Source: CAYZAK01 sp964476445
Lineage (GTDB): Bacteria > CG03 > SLGR01 > JAGXOG01
Reading direction: 5' to 3'
NCBI GenBank assembly: GCA_964476445.1
Contig: CAYZAK010000029.1
Location: 1-25,695, forward strand
Length of the DNA: 25,695 nt
Below, piece by piece: positions 13,704 to 20,897 of this stretch. Below the pieces are notes generated by a model. The model did no database searches. It saw nothing but the letters and a program-made list of their open reading frames with translations, and was not told where the DNA came from. The position numbers and the translations under genes are program-made. Each line of letters opens with the position of its first letter. Positions within the stretch are counted from its first letter, which is position 1.

Positions 13704-15053
13704 ATGCAAATATTTAAAAAAACGTCTAAACTTGTTTACGGTTTAATTTTCGGAGTAATTTTTTCTGTTGCCTTTACCGGTTGCCGGGATGCCGGTTATA
13801 AATACGACCGGGGTCTTTTTATTATAGCCATTGACGGCGTCCGGCCGGATATAATAGCACAGACCGACACCCCTACAATTGACAGATTAAAAGAAGAGGG
13901 AGTATACAATATGGCCGCCCGGGCTACTGTGCCCACCCAGACCCGGGTAAATTTTGTAACCATTCCCACTGGAGTGCATGCTGACAAACACGGGGTGGTG
14001 GGCAGCGCTTACATGAACGAACGCTGGCAGTACCGGAGCACCGATTATCCCGACTACCGGGGAGCCCAGAGGAATGTACCAGTACCCACTATTTTTGAGG
14101 TTATAGAACGGGAACAGGGGCTGAAAACCGGTTATATTGCCACCAAGGGGTACGAACTTGTAGGAGGCCGGGGAGCCGGTCACCAGGTAAAAGTTGCCGA
14201 TTATATTCGGCCGGAAGTATGGGATAACCGTTACGAAAAAGAGGTGGACGGCAGCGAGGAAAAGGCCCTTCAGTTAAAGAAAGAACTGGATGAAGTAGCC
14301 TATGAACTTATGGTTGAAGCTGTCCGGGATAACGGCGTGGAAATGTTTATTGCCAATCTGGCCGCCTTAGATTACGTGGGGCACCAGCACGGCGTGGAAC
14401 CTGAATTTACCGACGCATATCAGAGAACTTTAAAGAAAGCGGATGCCCACCTGGGAAATTTTCTTGAGTTTTTAGAGGATGGTAACTATTTTAAAGAACT
14501 TACCGTAATATTTACCAGCGACCACGGGTTTACCCAGATTCTTACTCCAAAAAACATTATATTGGATTCGGGGCGGGGCGAACCCGATATTCCCAAACTG
14601 GGAGAAGCCGGCATAGAACATGCGGGGATGAGCCGGGGAGGTTCGGCGTTCTCCTTATTTATCCGGGATGAGGACAGGGTGGAGGAAGCCTACAATACAG
14701 TAAAAAGTAAAGAATGGGTGGAAAATATCTATTCCGAACACGATCTACCCGGACTTACCGGTACTCTTTCCGACTTAAATTACTACAACCCGCCCCGGAC
14801 CGGAGATTTTTTTATTGATGTTATGCCCACTCACACTGTTGTTTTTGAATCTCACGGTCAGCACGGGTCCAGCACCGACCGGGACCTACTGATACCCCAT
14901 ATTTTTGCGGGTACGGGTATTAACCTTGATGCAACGCTGGAAAATTCTGAAAATGTTGACATAGCTCCCACAGCCCTGACTGTTCTGGGGATTAATCCCG
15001 ATGAACATCTAAAAGCCCAGGGCCGGGTGCTGGAAGAAATACTTATTGACTGA
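13704..15053 (+). CDS. Type I phosphodiesterase / nucleotide pyrophosphatase-family lipoprotein
   Basis: 449 residues with a lipoprotein signal peptide (Cys27 in FTGC). The rest is an alkaline-phosphatase-superfamily enzyme. Expected two-metal ligands are present: Asp44 (IAIDGVRPD), Asp223 and His227 (LDYVGHQHG), Asp273 and His274 (TSDHGF), and His387 in SHGQHGSS. The PTQT segment at 77-80 supplies the Thr nucleophile (probably Thr80), followed by N83 and the TG of IPTGVHADKHG, as in ENPP-type enzymes. It should hydrolyse phosphodiester or phosphomonoester bonds outside the cytoplasm; the natural substrate is not predictable. AAAAGGAG precedes ATG 13704, 18 bases after the RnfD-like gene, so the two may share a transcript. 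Confidence 0.85.
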   Translation: MQIFKKTSKLVYGLIFGVIFSVAFTGCRDAGYKYDRGLFIIAIDGVRPDIIAQTDTPTIDRLKEEGVYNMAARATVPTQTRVNFVTIPTGVHADKHGVVGSAYMNERWQYRSTDYPDYRGAQRNVPVPTIFEVIEREQGLKTGYIATKGYELVGGRGAGHQVKVADYIRPEVWDNRYEKEVDGSEEKALQLKKELDEVAYELMVEAVRDNGVEMFIANLAALDYVGHQHGVEPEFTDAYQRTLKKADAHLGNFLEFLEDGNYFKELTVIFTSDHGFTQILTPKNIILDSGRGEPDIPKLGEAGIEHAGMSRGGSAFSLFIRDEDRVEEAYNTVKSKEWVENIYSEHDLPGLTGTLSDLNYYNPPRTGDFFIDVMPTHTVVFESHGQHGSSTDRDLLIPHIFAGTGINLDATLENSENVDIAPTALTVLGINPDEHLKAQGRVLEEILID

Positions 15054-15123
15054 ATAAAGGAATAATCGGTTTTTATAGGTAAATGGTTTAGGGTACAGGG
15101 CCAGTTTTTGTTAATTTAAACAG

Positions 15124-15152
15124 TTGAAAATTATCCACTTATTTTATAGATT
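15124..15152 (+). promoter_or_regulatory. Possible sigma-70 promoter upstream of the PPC-repeat lipoprotein
   Basis: TTGAAA at 15124-15129 and TAGATT at 15147-15152 are 17 bases apart, each four of six consensus. It is the only plausible site in the 221-base gap before ATG 15275, but the -10 is poor. Confidence 0.3.
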
Positions 15153-15163
15153 AAGTATAGAGG

Positions 15164-15253
15164 ATGTAAAACTAAAATTATTATAAATTTTTGTTAATCG
15201 CTGTTGTTGTTGCCGGTATTTTTTTACTTATAAGTGTTGGATTAAAATATTAA
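15164..15253 (+). pseudogene. Possible decayed single-membrane-helix small ORF
   Basis: From ATG 15164 the frame has TAA at codons 2 and 4 but otherwise reads NYYKFLLIAVVVAGIFLL and on to ISVGLKY with a final TAA at 15251-15253, a typical single membrane helix. Two A-to-T changes in AAA codons would explain both stops. Alternatively translation could start at TTG 15191, giving 20 residues. The GAGG next to the ATG is too close to serve it. The evidence is weak. Confidence 0.25.
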
Positions 15254-15274
15254 ATTTAAAAAAGAGGTTGCCTC

Positions 15275-16417
15275 ATGAAAAAAATAAGTTTACTGATTAT
15301 TTCCTTTCTTTTGGTATTTAGCTTTTCATGTTCTAAAGATAAAATATCCGAAGAACCGAACGATACCATAGAAGAAGCCAATCCCGTTAGTCCGGGTACC
15401 GAATTTAAGATGTCCATTAACCCCGAAGGCGATGTGGACTGGTATGAGGTAGAAGTACCCGGTCAGGGCTATCTGGAAGTGCGGGCCCGGGAAGTTCCCG
15501 AAGAACTTGATTTACATGCCCGGTTTGCCACTTACGATGAATGGAATAGCAACGGAGAAGAGTATATAACCGGACAGTTAAGACTCCCGGCCGCTGTTCA
15601 GATTGTAGAGGAAGGTACTTACTACGTTCGTCTGGGAGATAGATACAACAATAATTACTCACCGGATGAATTTAAAGTTAAGATGAATTTTATCGAAGAA
15701 TTTGATAAACACGAACCTAACAACAAGCCCCCTGAAGCTTCTGAGGTGGAATTTGGAAAGGAGTATAAGTCCGCTATATTTCCCCTGAACGACCGGGACT
15801 GGTTTTTAACCGTAGTAGAACAGCAGGGATACCTCCGAATAAGGGCTAAAGATATTCCGGATGATATAGAACTGGCTGCTTATGTGGCCACTTATGATGA
15901 ATATGCCGCAGATAAAAAGAATACCGTGAAGTCAAATACCAGGGTACCTTTTGATGTGGCTATTACCGAACCCGGTGAGTATTACGTGGTGTTCAGGGAC
16001 CGGTACGATAATTATTCTTCAAAAGATAAATTTACCTGGCGAATCGACTTTTTACCGGAGATGGATAAATATGAGCCCAACGACGATTTTAGCCAGGCGG
16101 AAGAAATAGAACTGAATTCCTCCGTTGAACTGGCCATCTTTCCCGAAGGGGACAGGGACTTTTTTAAGGTGGTTCCCGAAAGAACGGGAACGTTGTATTT
16201 AAAAGCCAGGGATTACGGAGATATAGACCTCACCGCCAGGTTGTTTAAACCGGATCTGGAGGATGAAAGCAAGGTCATAACTTTAGAAGGAAAAACCCGG
16301 TTTCCGGCTGAATTTGATCTTACCAATTCCGGTGGGGAATACTATGTTGAGTTGATGGACCGGTATGATAACAACTCCAATCCGGAATTATTTAAAGTAC
16401 TTTTTGAATTTGAATAA
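15275..16417 (+). CDS. Lipoprotein with three PPC-type beta-sandwich repeats
   Basis: 380 residues with a lipoprotein signal peptide (Cys19). The mature protein is three consecutive units of about 115-120 residues (about 24-140, 141-258, 259-380). Each opens with an E-P-N-D/N motif and a D-R/V-D-W/F-F/Y strand (GDVDWYEV, NDRDWFLT, GDRDFFKV), and each closes with DRYNNN, DRYDN or DRYDNN. This is the plan of bacterial pre-peptidase C-terminal (PPC) domains, usually accessory modules on secreted enzymes. Here nothing else is attached. The acidic D/N-rich ends could bind calcium. It probably sits on the periplasmic or outer face as a binding or adaptor protein. AAGAGGT precedes the ATG, and the ADP-ribosylglycohydrolase follows after 24 bases. 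Confidence 0.75.
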   Translation: MKKISLLIISFLLVFSFSCSKDKISEEPNDTIEEANPVSPGTEFKMSINPEGDVDWYEVEVPGQGYLEVRAREVPEELDLHARFATYDEWNSNGEEYITGQLRLPAAVQIVEEGTYYVRLGDRYNNNYSPDEFKVKMNFIEEFDKHEPNNKPPEASEVEFGKEYKSAIFPLNDRDWFLTVVEQQGYLRIRAKDIPDDIELAAYVATYDEYAADKKNTVKSNTRVPFDVAITEPGEYYVVFRDRYDNYSSKDKFTWRIDFLPEMDKYEPNDDFSQAEEIELNSSVELAIFPEGDRDFFKVVPERTGTLYLKARDYGDIDLTARLFKPDLEDESKVITLEGKTRFPAEFDLTNSGGEYYVELMDRYDNNSNPELFKVLFEFE

Positions 16418-16441
16418 ATTTAGGTACCTGAAAAATAAAGA

Positions 16442-17227
16442 ATGTTAGGGGCCATAGCCGGAGATATAATAGGGTCCCCGTATGAATCTCCGCGAATCCG
16501 CAAAAAGACAAAAGAATTTCCCTTATTCTCAGATAGATCCCGATTCACCGACGATACCGTACTTACTGTAGCTACTGCCGCGGCCATAATAAATAAATGC
16601 GGTTACGGAGCAGCGTATAAAAAATGGGGAAATAAGTATCCTTCCGCCGGTTACGGCGGCAGTTTCAGAAAATGGCTTTCCAAAGAAAAAGTTGAACCCT
16701 ACAACAGCTGGGGCAACGGTTCGGCCATGAGGGTCAGTCCGGTCGGGTGGGCATTTAAAACTTTAGAGAGAACTTTAAAAGAAGCTAAAGCTTCAGCAAA
16801 AGTTTCCCACAACCATCCTGAGGGCATAAAAGGCGCCCAAGCGACAGCCTGCGCGGTATTTATGTCCAGAAAATGCAATTCTAAAAAAGAGATAAAAAAT
16901 TATATAGAAGAAAAGTTTGACTACAATTTATCCGCAACAACCGATAAAATAAGACCAAATTACAGTTTCAAAGTATCCTGCCAGGGGTCGGTACCCGAGG
17001 CCATAATTGCTTTTCTGGATTCAAAAAATTTAGAAGACGCCATAAGAACAGCAGTATCTTTAGGCGGAGACGCGGACACCCAGGCTGCCATATCCGGTAG
17101 TATAGCCGAAGCCTATTATAAAAATATCCCCGAATCCATAAAAAAAGAAATTCTAAAAAGACTGGATAAGGATATCCTGAAAGTAATAGAATCTTTTTCC
17201 CAAGAAACCGACTATGGTATTTTTTAA
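16442..17227 (+). CDS. ADP-ribosylglycohydrolase family protein
   Basis: 261 residues, normal for the DraG/ARH group. Metal-binding blocks are intact: TDDT at 36-39 near the N-terminus, and GGDADTQAAISG at 208-219 with Asp210 and Asp212. The conserved NGSAMR (92-97) and the SHNHPEG segment are also present. The family removes ADP-ribose from protein or nucleic-acid targets, or acts on related ADP-ribose compounds; no ADP-ribosyltransferase is seen nearby to suggest a target. The ribosome site is weak. Position just after the PPC lipoprotein suggests shared transcription. A broken copy of the last ~45 codons follows about 110 bases downstream. Confidence 0.88.
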   Translation: MLGAIAGDIIGSPYESPRIRKKTKEFPLFSDRSRFTDDTVLTVATAAAIINKCGYGAAYKKWGNKYPSAGYGGSFRKWLSKEKVEPYNSWGNGSAMRVSPVGWAFKTLERTLKEAKASAKVSHNHPEGIKGAQATACAVFMSRKCNSKKEIKNYIEEKFDYNLSATTDKIRPNYSFKVSCQGSVPEAIIAFLDSKNLEDAIRTAVSLGGDADTQAAISGSIAEAYYKNIPESIKKEILKRLDKDILKVIESFSQETDYGIF

Positions 17228-17335
17228 ATAAATGATCTCTTTTTTCCTGTGGATGGCAGATGGTAGTGGGATTTATAATATTTATTTTTTTTATGCAAAA
17301 CAAAATCAATTTATTCTCTTCCCTTTCATCCCAAA

Positions 17336-17463
17336 GGTCGGACCTGGAGCATCGCAGCAGCATTTTACGGGGTAATTCCGGAACATATTAATATAATACT
17401 TTAAAACGGTTGCATAAAGATATGCTTAAGGTGATAAAGTATTTCACCCGGGCAACTGCTTAA
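17336..17463 (+). pseudogene. Truncated second copy of an ADP-ribosylglycohydrolase C-terminus
   Basis: One frame reads SIAAAFYGVIPEHINIIL (17348-17401), matching SIAEAYYKNIPESIKKEIL of the intact neighbour. After a one-base shift the next frame reads LKRLHKDMLKVIKYF (17401-17445), matching LKRLDKDILKVIESF, and ends at TAA 17461-17463. The upstream catalytic parts are absent. The divergence is large, so this is an old tandem duplicate or paralogue that has been deleted down to its tail. Confidence 0.7.
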
Positions 17464-17555
17464 CAGGTATTTTGAATTCTCATTAAATTTTTTATTTTAA
17501 GAGGGGGTATAATTAAAATTGTTAAAGAAATGATAGCATAAACCATATAAAATAC

Positions 17556-17585
17556 TTGATGGCCGGGTATGGTATATATTATAAT
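17556..17585 (+). promoter_or_regulatory. Predicted sigma-70 promoter for the small-protein pair
   Basis: TTGATG at 17556-17561 and a perfect TATAAT at 17580-17585 are separated by 18 bases. Transcription would start near 17592, with a GGGAGGA ribosome site about 40 bases further on. Confidence 0.6.
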
Positions 17586-17644
17586 TAAAAAGTCAGCACC
17601 AGCGTGAGTAACCGAATTAATGAAATATAAAGGGAGGATAAGTT

Positions 17645-17788
17645 ATGGGTAAAACTGTGAGTTTTCTTTACAAACTTGCCCGATTGGCCAACGATGTGGA
17701 AACTCTATCGTCAGGAAATCCGAAAAGAATTGCCCGCCGGGCAAAAAATAAGATGATAGGACGAAAAATAGTTAAAAAACTGTGGTAA
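17645..17788 (+). CDS. Small basic protein, conserved-looking, function unknown
   Basis: A 47-residue protein starting at ATG 17645 behind a strong GGGAGGA site. The sequence has a short helix (VSFLYKLARLANDVETL), a SGNPKRIARR turn, and a basic end (RAKNKMIGRKIVKKLW). It is strongly basic with no Cys and no membrane segment. The NP-x-RIARRAKNK pattern seems familiar from small hypothetical proteins in other bacteria, but I cannot name a family. It lies 18 bases ahead of another small gene, and both have excellent ribosome sites, so they form a two-gene unit. Nucleic-acid or membrane-surface binding is possible from charge alone. Confidence 0.65.
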   Translation: MGKTVSFLYKLARLANDVETLSSGNPKRIARRAKNKMIGRKIVKKLW

Positions 17789-17806
17789 AAAGGAGAATCT
17801 CAAAAA

Positions 17807-18001
17807 ATGCAAAAAGAATTGCTCGGAGAAACTAAAATAGGGGAAGTGCTTTCGGTAGGTGCTCAGATGGACGAAGAAGAAGTGGGTCTTTTTATCGCTT
17901 CCGCGGACGTATCGGCAAGTTGCGGTTTTAAATATGACGAATGGGAAAAGTTTGTAGAGGCTGTAAATAAAGTAGACCAAAATTTTCAAAATAACATATA
18001 A
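17807..18001 (+). CDS. Small acidic protein, function unknown
   Basis: A 64-residue acidic protein: GETKIGEVLSVGAQMDEEEV, a beta segment with GLFIASADV, then a helix with DEWEKFVEAVNKVDQNF. AAAAGGAGA is placed about ten bases before ATG 17807. It follows the small basic protein by 18 bases under the same promoter. The opposite charges of the two products hint at a possible complex, which is inference. I do not recognise the family. No terminator with a T-run follows; only a six-base stem (18022-18027 with 18038-18043). Confidence 0.6.
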   Translation: MQKELLGETKIGEVLSVGAQMDEEEVGLFIASADVSASCGFKYDEWEKFVEAVNKVDQNFQNNI

Positions 18002-18089
18002 AAAACAATCTCCCAATATCTCCGGTTTAAAAACCATAACCGGCATTATAGTAATATTCCATAACAGGAAAACTGAACTTACGATATAA

Positions 18090-18259
18090 GTGAAAAAAAT
18101 AGTAATTTTAGGACCTTGGTTTCAAATGAACGGTCTGTCCCTCTGCTAGCCGGAGAGATTTTCTATACTTATGAAACACTGGAAGATAGTGTAATAGTAT
18201 AAGGATTTACTGATAAAAATTCCCCTGACAGGCGGAAGGTCAGGCAAAATATTAAATAG
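18090..18259 (+). pseudogene. Probable decayed ORF, family unknown
   Basis: GTG 18090 opens a frame reading KKIVILGPW that soon stops. One base over, the frame reads TLVSNERSVPLLAGEIFYTY, then ETLEDSVIV, a TAA at 18200-18202, then GFTDKNSPDRRKVRQNIK to TAG 18259. The amino-acid make-up looks like real protein, broken by one frameshift and one stop. I could not assign it. Confidence 0.35.
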
Positions 18260-18282
18260 AAAAAGCAAAAAAAGGATAAAAA

Positions 18283-19137
18283 ATGATTCAAATAGGAAAA
18301 TATAATTCTCTGCAGGTTGTTAAAAAAGTTGATTTTGGAGTTTATCTTGACGGTGGGTCATTAGGAGAGATTCTTCTCCCTGACAGGTATGTGCCCGAAG
18401 AATGCAGTGCGGGGGATACTTTAGAAGTTTTTCTGTACAAGGATTCTGAGGACCGGCTAATAGCCACGACCCAAAAACCCTATGCCCAAGTAGGTGAATT
18501 CGCTTATCTTAAGGTGGCGGATGTTACCCGGGTGGGTGCTTTTATGGATTGGGGCCTTCCTAAGGATATTTTAGTCCCGTTTGCCGAACAGAAGGAAAAA
18601 AGAATGGAAAAAGGAAAGTATTATGTTGTAAGAATATACCTAGATAAAAAAAGCGAAAGGATTGCCGCTTCTTCTAAACTGGGCAAGTTTCTGGACAACA
18701 ATACTTCAGGTTATAAGGCTCGTGAACAGGTGAATCTTCTTATATACGCTAAAACCGACATGGGATACCGGGCTGTAATAAATAACTCCCATACGGGACT
18801 GATATATGAAACCGATGTGTTCTCTGAGATTAATATAGGGCAGGAAACCAAAGGTTTCATAAATAAGATAAGAGAGGACGGCAAGATAGACCTACTTCTG
18901 CAGAGACCCGGTTACGGGAAAATTAAGGGCATTGCCGGAGAAATACTGGAAAAACTTAAAAAAGAGGGAGGGTTTATTGCAGCCGGCGATAAAACCGATC
19001 CTGAAATTATATACAGCAAGTTCGGCGTAAGCAAGAAAAGCTATAAAAAAGCCATTGGTTCTCTCTATAAAAAAAGGCTTATTACAATCAGCCCTAAGGG
19101 AATAACCCTCAAAGAAAATAAACCCCCAAATTCTTAA
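18283..19137 (+). CDS. cvfB: S1-domain RNA-binding protein, CvfB/YitL type
   Basis: 284 residues in the order known for CvfB. There are three S1-like beta-barrels at about 3-62 (VVKKVDFGVYLDG, GEILLPDRYV), 68-130 (AYLKVADVTRVGAFMDWGLPKDILVP) and 145-212 (GYRAVINNSHTGLIYETD). A C-terminal winged helix-turn-helix follows at about 220-275 (IIYSKFGVSKKSYKKAIGSLYKKRLITI). CvfB proteins bind RNA and affect virulence or general gene expression in Firmicutes, and homologues are widespread. It is cytoplasmic and lacks signal sequences. AAAAGGA lies before ATG 18283. Transcripts meet those of the minus-strand helicase gene head-on. Confidence 0.85.
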   Translation: MIQIGKYNSLQVVKKVDFGVYLDGGSLGEILLPDRYVPEECSAGDTLEVFLYKDSEDRLIATTQKPYAQVGEFAYLKVADVTRVGAFMDWGLPKDILVPFAEQKEKRMEKGKYYVVRIYLDKKSERIAASSKLGKFLDNNTSGYKAREQVNLLIYAKTDMGYRAVINNSHTGLIYETDVFSEINIGQETKGFINKIREDGKIDLLLQRPGYGKIKGIAGEILEKLKKEGGFIAAGDKTDPEIIYSKFGVSKKSYKKAIGSLYKKRLITISPKGITLKENKPPNS

Positions 19138-19180
19138 CCGGCTCCGAAATTTTTTTTAATATTTAAAACAGCTCCCAATT

Positions 19181-19200
19181 AGCGGTTACGCCGGCTTTTT
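19181..19200 (+). terminator. Possible weak terminator between cvfB-like and helicase genes
   Basis: AGCGG (19181-19185) pairs with CCGGCT (19191-19196) with one bulge, followed by T to 19200. The stem is short, so termination would be modest. It sits between converging genes. Confidence 0.35.
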
Positions 19201-19215
19201 GTCCTGTGCGTGTAA

Positions 19216-20376
19216 TTAAAATCCTCTCAGGGAATTCCTCTGGATGTCGCTGTCTATAATCCTTTCAAGTTTTCTTACCATTTTCTTGTCTCTTTTAGTG
19301 GTAAAGGTGAAGGCCTCGCCCGTGTTGCTGGCCCGCCCCGTACGGCCAATGCGGTGTATGTAGTCATCGGCTGTGGCAGGCATATCATAGTTTATTACGT
19401 GGGATATATTGTCTATGTCAAGACCCCTGGCTGCTACGTCGGTGGCCACCATTATGCTGTAGCGTCCGTCCCGGAACCCTTTAATGGCGCGGTCGCGCTG
19501 TCTCTGGGAACGGTTTCCGTGAAGGCTGGTTGCCGAGTGACCTCTTTTTGAGACCTGCTTTGCCAGCCGTTTTGTCCTGTGCCGTGTCCGGGTAAATACT
19601 AGAACCGCTTCAGTGTCGGTTTTTTTAAGCAATTTTAAAAGCAGTTTAGATTTACGGTGATGGGATACCGGGAACAGGGAGTGGGAGACGGTTTGCGCGG
19701 GTTTAGTCATTCCTATGGAAACACGCCGGGGATTAGTTAGAACTTTTTTTGCAAGATTTTCGATCTGTTTTGGAAAAGTGGCGGAAAAAAGCATTGTTTT
19801 CCTCTGTTTGGAAGTTTTGGCTATTATTCGTTTTATATCGGGAAGAAAACCCATGTCCAGCATCCTGTCCGCCTCGTCAAGAACAAGGGTCTGAATATTT
19901 CCCAGGTTAACGTGACCGCGACCCATAAGGTCAAGAAGTCTCCCCGGACAGGCAATGAGTATGTCAACGCCGCTTTGCAATGCCTTGATCTGAGGGCCGG
20001 CTCCCACGCCTCCGTAGATTTTCACGGTGCTAACAGGTGCGGAGTGTTTGAGTTCTTTTATGTCCCGCTGTATCTGGGCTGCCAACTCCCGTGTGGGAGT
20101 AACTATCAGGACGGTTGTCCTGGAACGGTTTTTATTTACCAGGCCCTCAAGTATGGGAAGCACAAAAGCCGCTGTTTTTCCTGTGCCTGTCTGCGCTGTT
20201 ACTATTAGGTCCTTCCCCTTGAGTGCCAGGGGTATAACTTTATTTTGAACGGGCGTTGGCGTTTTAAATCCGGCCCTTGATATTCCCTCCATAAGGCGGT
20301 TATCCAGGTTAAATTTTTTAAAACCGTTCCCCTTTTTGTCTGTTCTGTCTTTGCAAGATAATCTTGTAGAATCCAT
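19216..20376 (-). CDS. DEAD-box RNA helicase, RhlE-like
   Basis: 386 residues, a compact helicase core without a C-terminal extension. Motifs in order: Q motif (FKTPTPVQ), I (AQTGTGKT), Ia (PTREL), Ib (CPGRL, with Cys for the usual Thr), II (DEAD), III (SAT), IV (VFTRT), V (ATDVAARGLDI), VI (HRIGRTGR). These are all that is needed for ATP-dependent RNA duplex unwinding. The lack of a specificity tail and the overall pattern place it with RhlE. It probably helps ribosome assembly or RNA decay in the cytoplasm. The start ATG at 20376 has CGGAG eight bases upstream on the minus strand. It is the only gene in the window I am confident lies on the minus strand. Confidence 0.92.
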   Translation of the reverse strand: MDSTRLSCKDRTDKKGNGFKKFNLDNRLMEGISRAGFKTPTPVQNKVIPLALKGKDLIVTAQTGTGKTAAFVLPILEGLVNKNRSRTTVLIVTPTRELAAQIQRDIKELKHSAPVSTVKIYGGVGAGPQIKALQSGVDILIACPGRLLDLMGRGHVNLGNIQTLVLDEADRMLDMGFLPDIKRIIAKTSKQRKTMLFSATFPKQIENLAKKVLTNPRRVSIGMTKPAQTVSHSLFPVSHHRKSKLLLKLLKKTDTEAVLVFTRTRHRTKRLAKQVSKRGHSATSLHGNRSQRQRDRAIKGFRDGRYSIMVATDVAARGLDIDNISHVINYDMPATADDYIHRIGRTGRASNTGEAFTFTTKRDKKMVRKLERIIDSDIQRNSLRGF

Positions 20377-20608
20377 TGTAATTACTCCGTTTAATATATT
20401 TTCCGTTGAAATTCTTCCCTGTGAACCTGTTCCGGGACATCTTTTTTTTGTAATATAGTCTTATAATTTTATTTAAGGCTAACTGCCGCTGCTGATTTTC
20501 AGTATCCGTCAGATAATATAGAAAAGATGTTTTTAATGGATTTGACTGAACTTTTTGGATTTCGTCTTGAATTGCATTAAAAGAAAGAAGGGAATCTTTT
20601 ACTTTCAA
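20318..20608 (-). CDS. Doubtful small ORF overlapping the helicase start
   Basis: A 96-codon frame from TTG 20608 reads SLLSFNAIQDEIQKVQSNPL, then SFLYYLTDTENQQRQLALNK, before running 59 bases into the helicase gene. The first 70 residues have a plausible helical make-up, but there is no ATG, no ribosome site and no recognisable family. It might be the remains of a gene whose 5' end was lost. Confidence 0.2.
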   Translation of the reverse strand: MKVKDSLLSFNAIQDEIQKVQSNPLKTSFLYYLTDTENQQRQLALNKIIRLYYKKKMSRNRFTGKNFNGKYIKRSNYNGFYKIILQRQNRQKGERF

Positions 20609-20897
20609 AAATTCTTTATTCCATAATAATCAATTTATATTATTACTACACCATGTACTATGGCATTCATTTAAACGTTTGTCAAATACTCAAAAAATAT
20701 TCATATAAATTCCTGTCTGCCCGGTTATAGTAAAAGAGGACACTGATCTTTGGGGTTTAAACGGTGACCACAGTATTGGATAAACAGAAATAATAGTTTA
20801 TAGTGTTTAAAAAAGACCAGGTTATACATAGACAGAAATATTTTATATACTAAAATAAGTAATTTTTTGAAATTATTTTATAAAGGAGAATCGGAAT
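20377..20897. other. Divergent intergenic region between helicase and M16 protease genes
   Basis: These 521 AT-rich bases hold the doubtful minus-strand ORF above (to 20608). They also hold a candidate promoter TTGTCA (20679-20684) with TATAAA (20704-20709) at a long 19-base spacing, and the better promoter at 20776-20804 for the protease gene. I see no other gene, RNA or repeat. Confidence 0.55.
20776..20804 (+). promoter_or_regulatory. Predicted sigma-70 promoter for the M16 protease gene
   Basis: TTGGAT at 20776-20781 and TATAGT at 20799-20804 are 17 bases apart. This would give a leader of about 87 bases before ATG 20898, which has AAAGGAGAA as its ribosome site. Confidence 0.5.

Larger units (their letters stand above)
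17228..17644. other. Intergenic region holding a broken ADP-ribosylglycohydrolase tail and a promoter
   Basis: These 417 bases contain no intact gene. 17336-17463 is a partial duplicate of the preceding gene's 3' end (listed separately). 17556-17585 is a good sigma-70 promoter for the small-gene pair downstream. The rest is AT-rich and shows nothing I can name. Confidence 0.6.

Noticed and set aside
17379..17407. GGAACAT as a second ECF-type promoter
   Set aside because: No GTCTAA-like -10 at 15-17 bases downstream; it is part of the broken hydrolase copy.
19354..20248. Plus-strand frames opposite the DEAD-box helicase
   Set aside because: They are antisense shadows of a helicase with all motifs intact.
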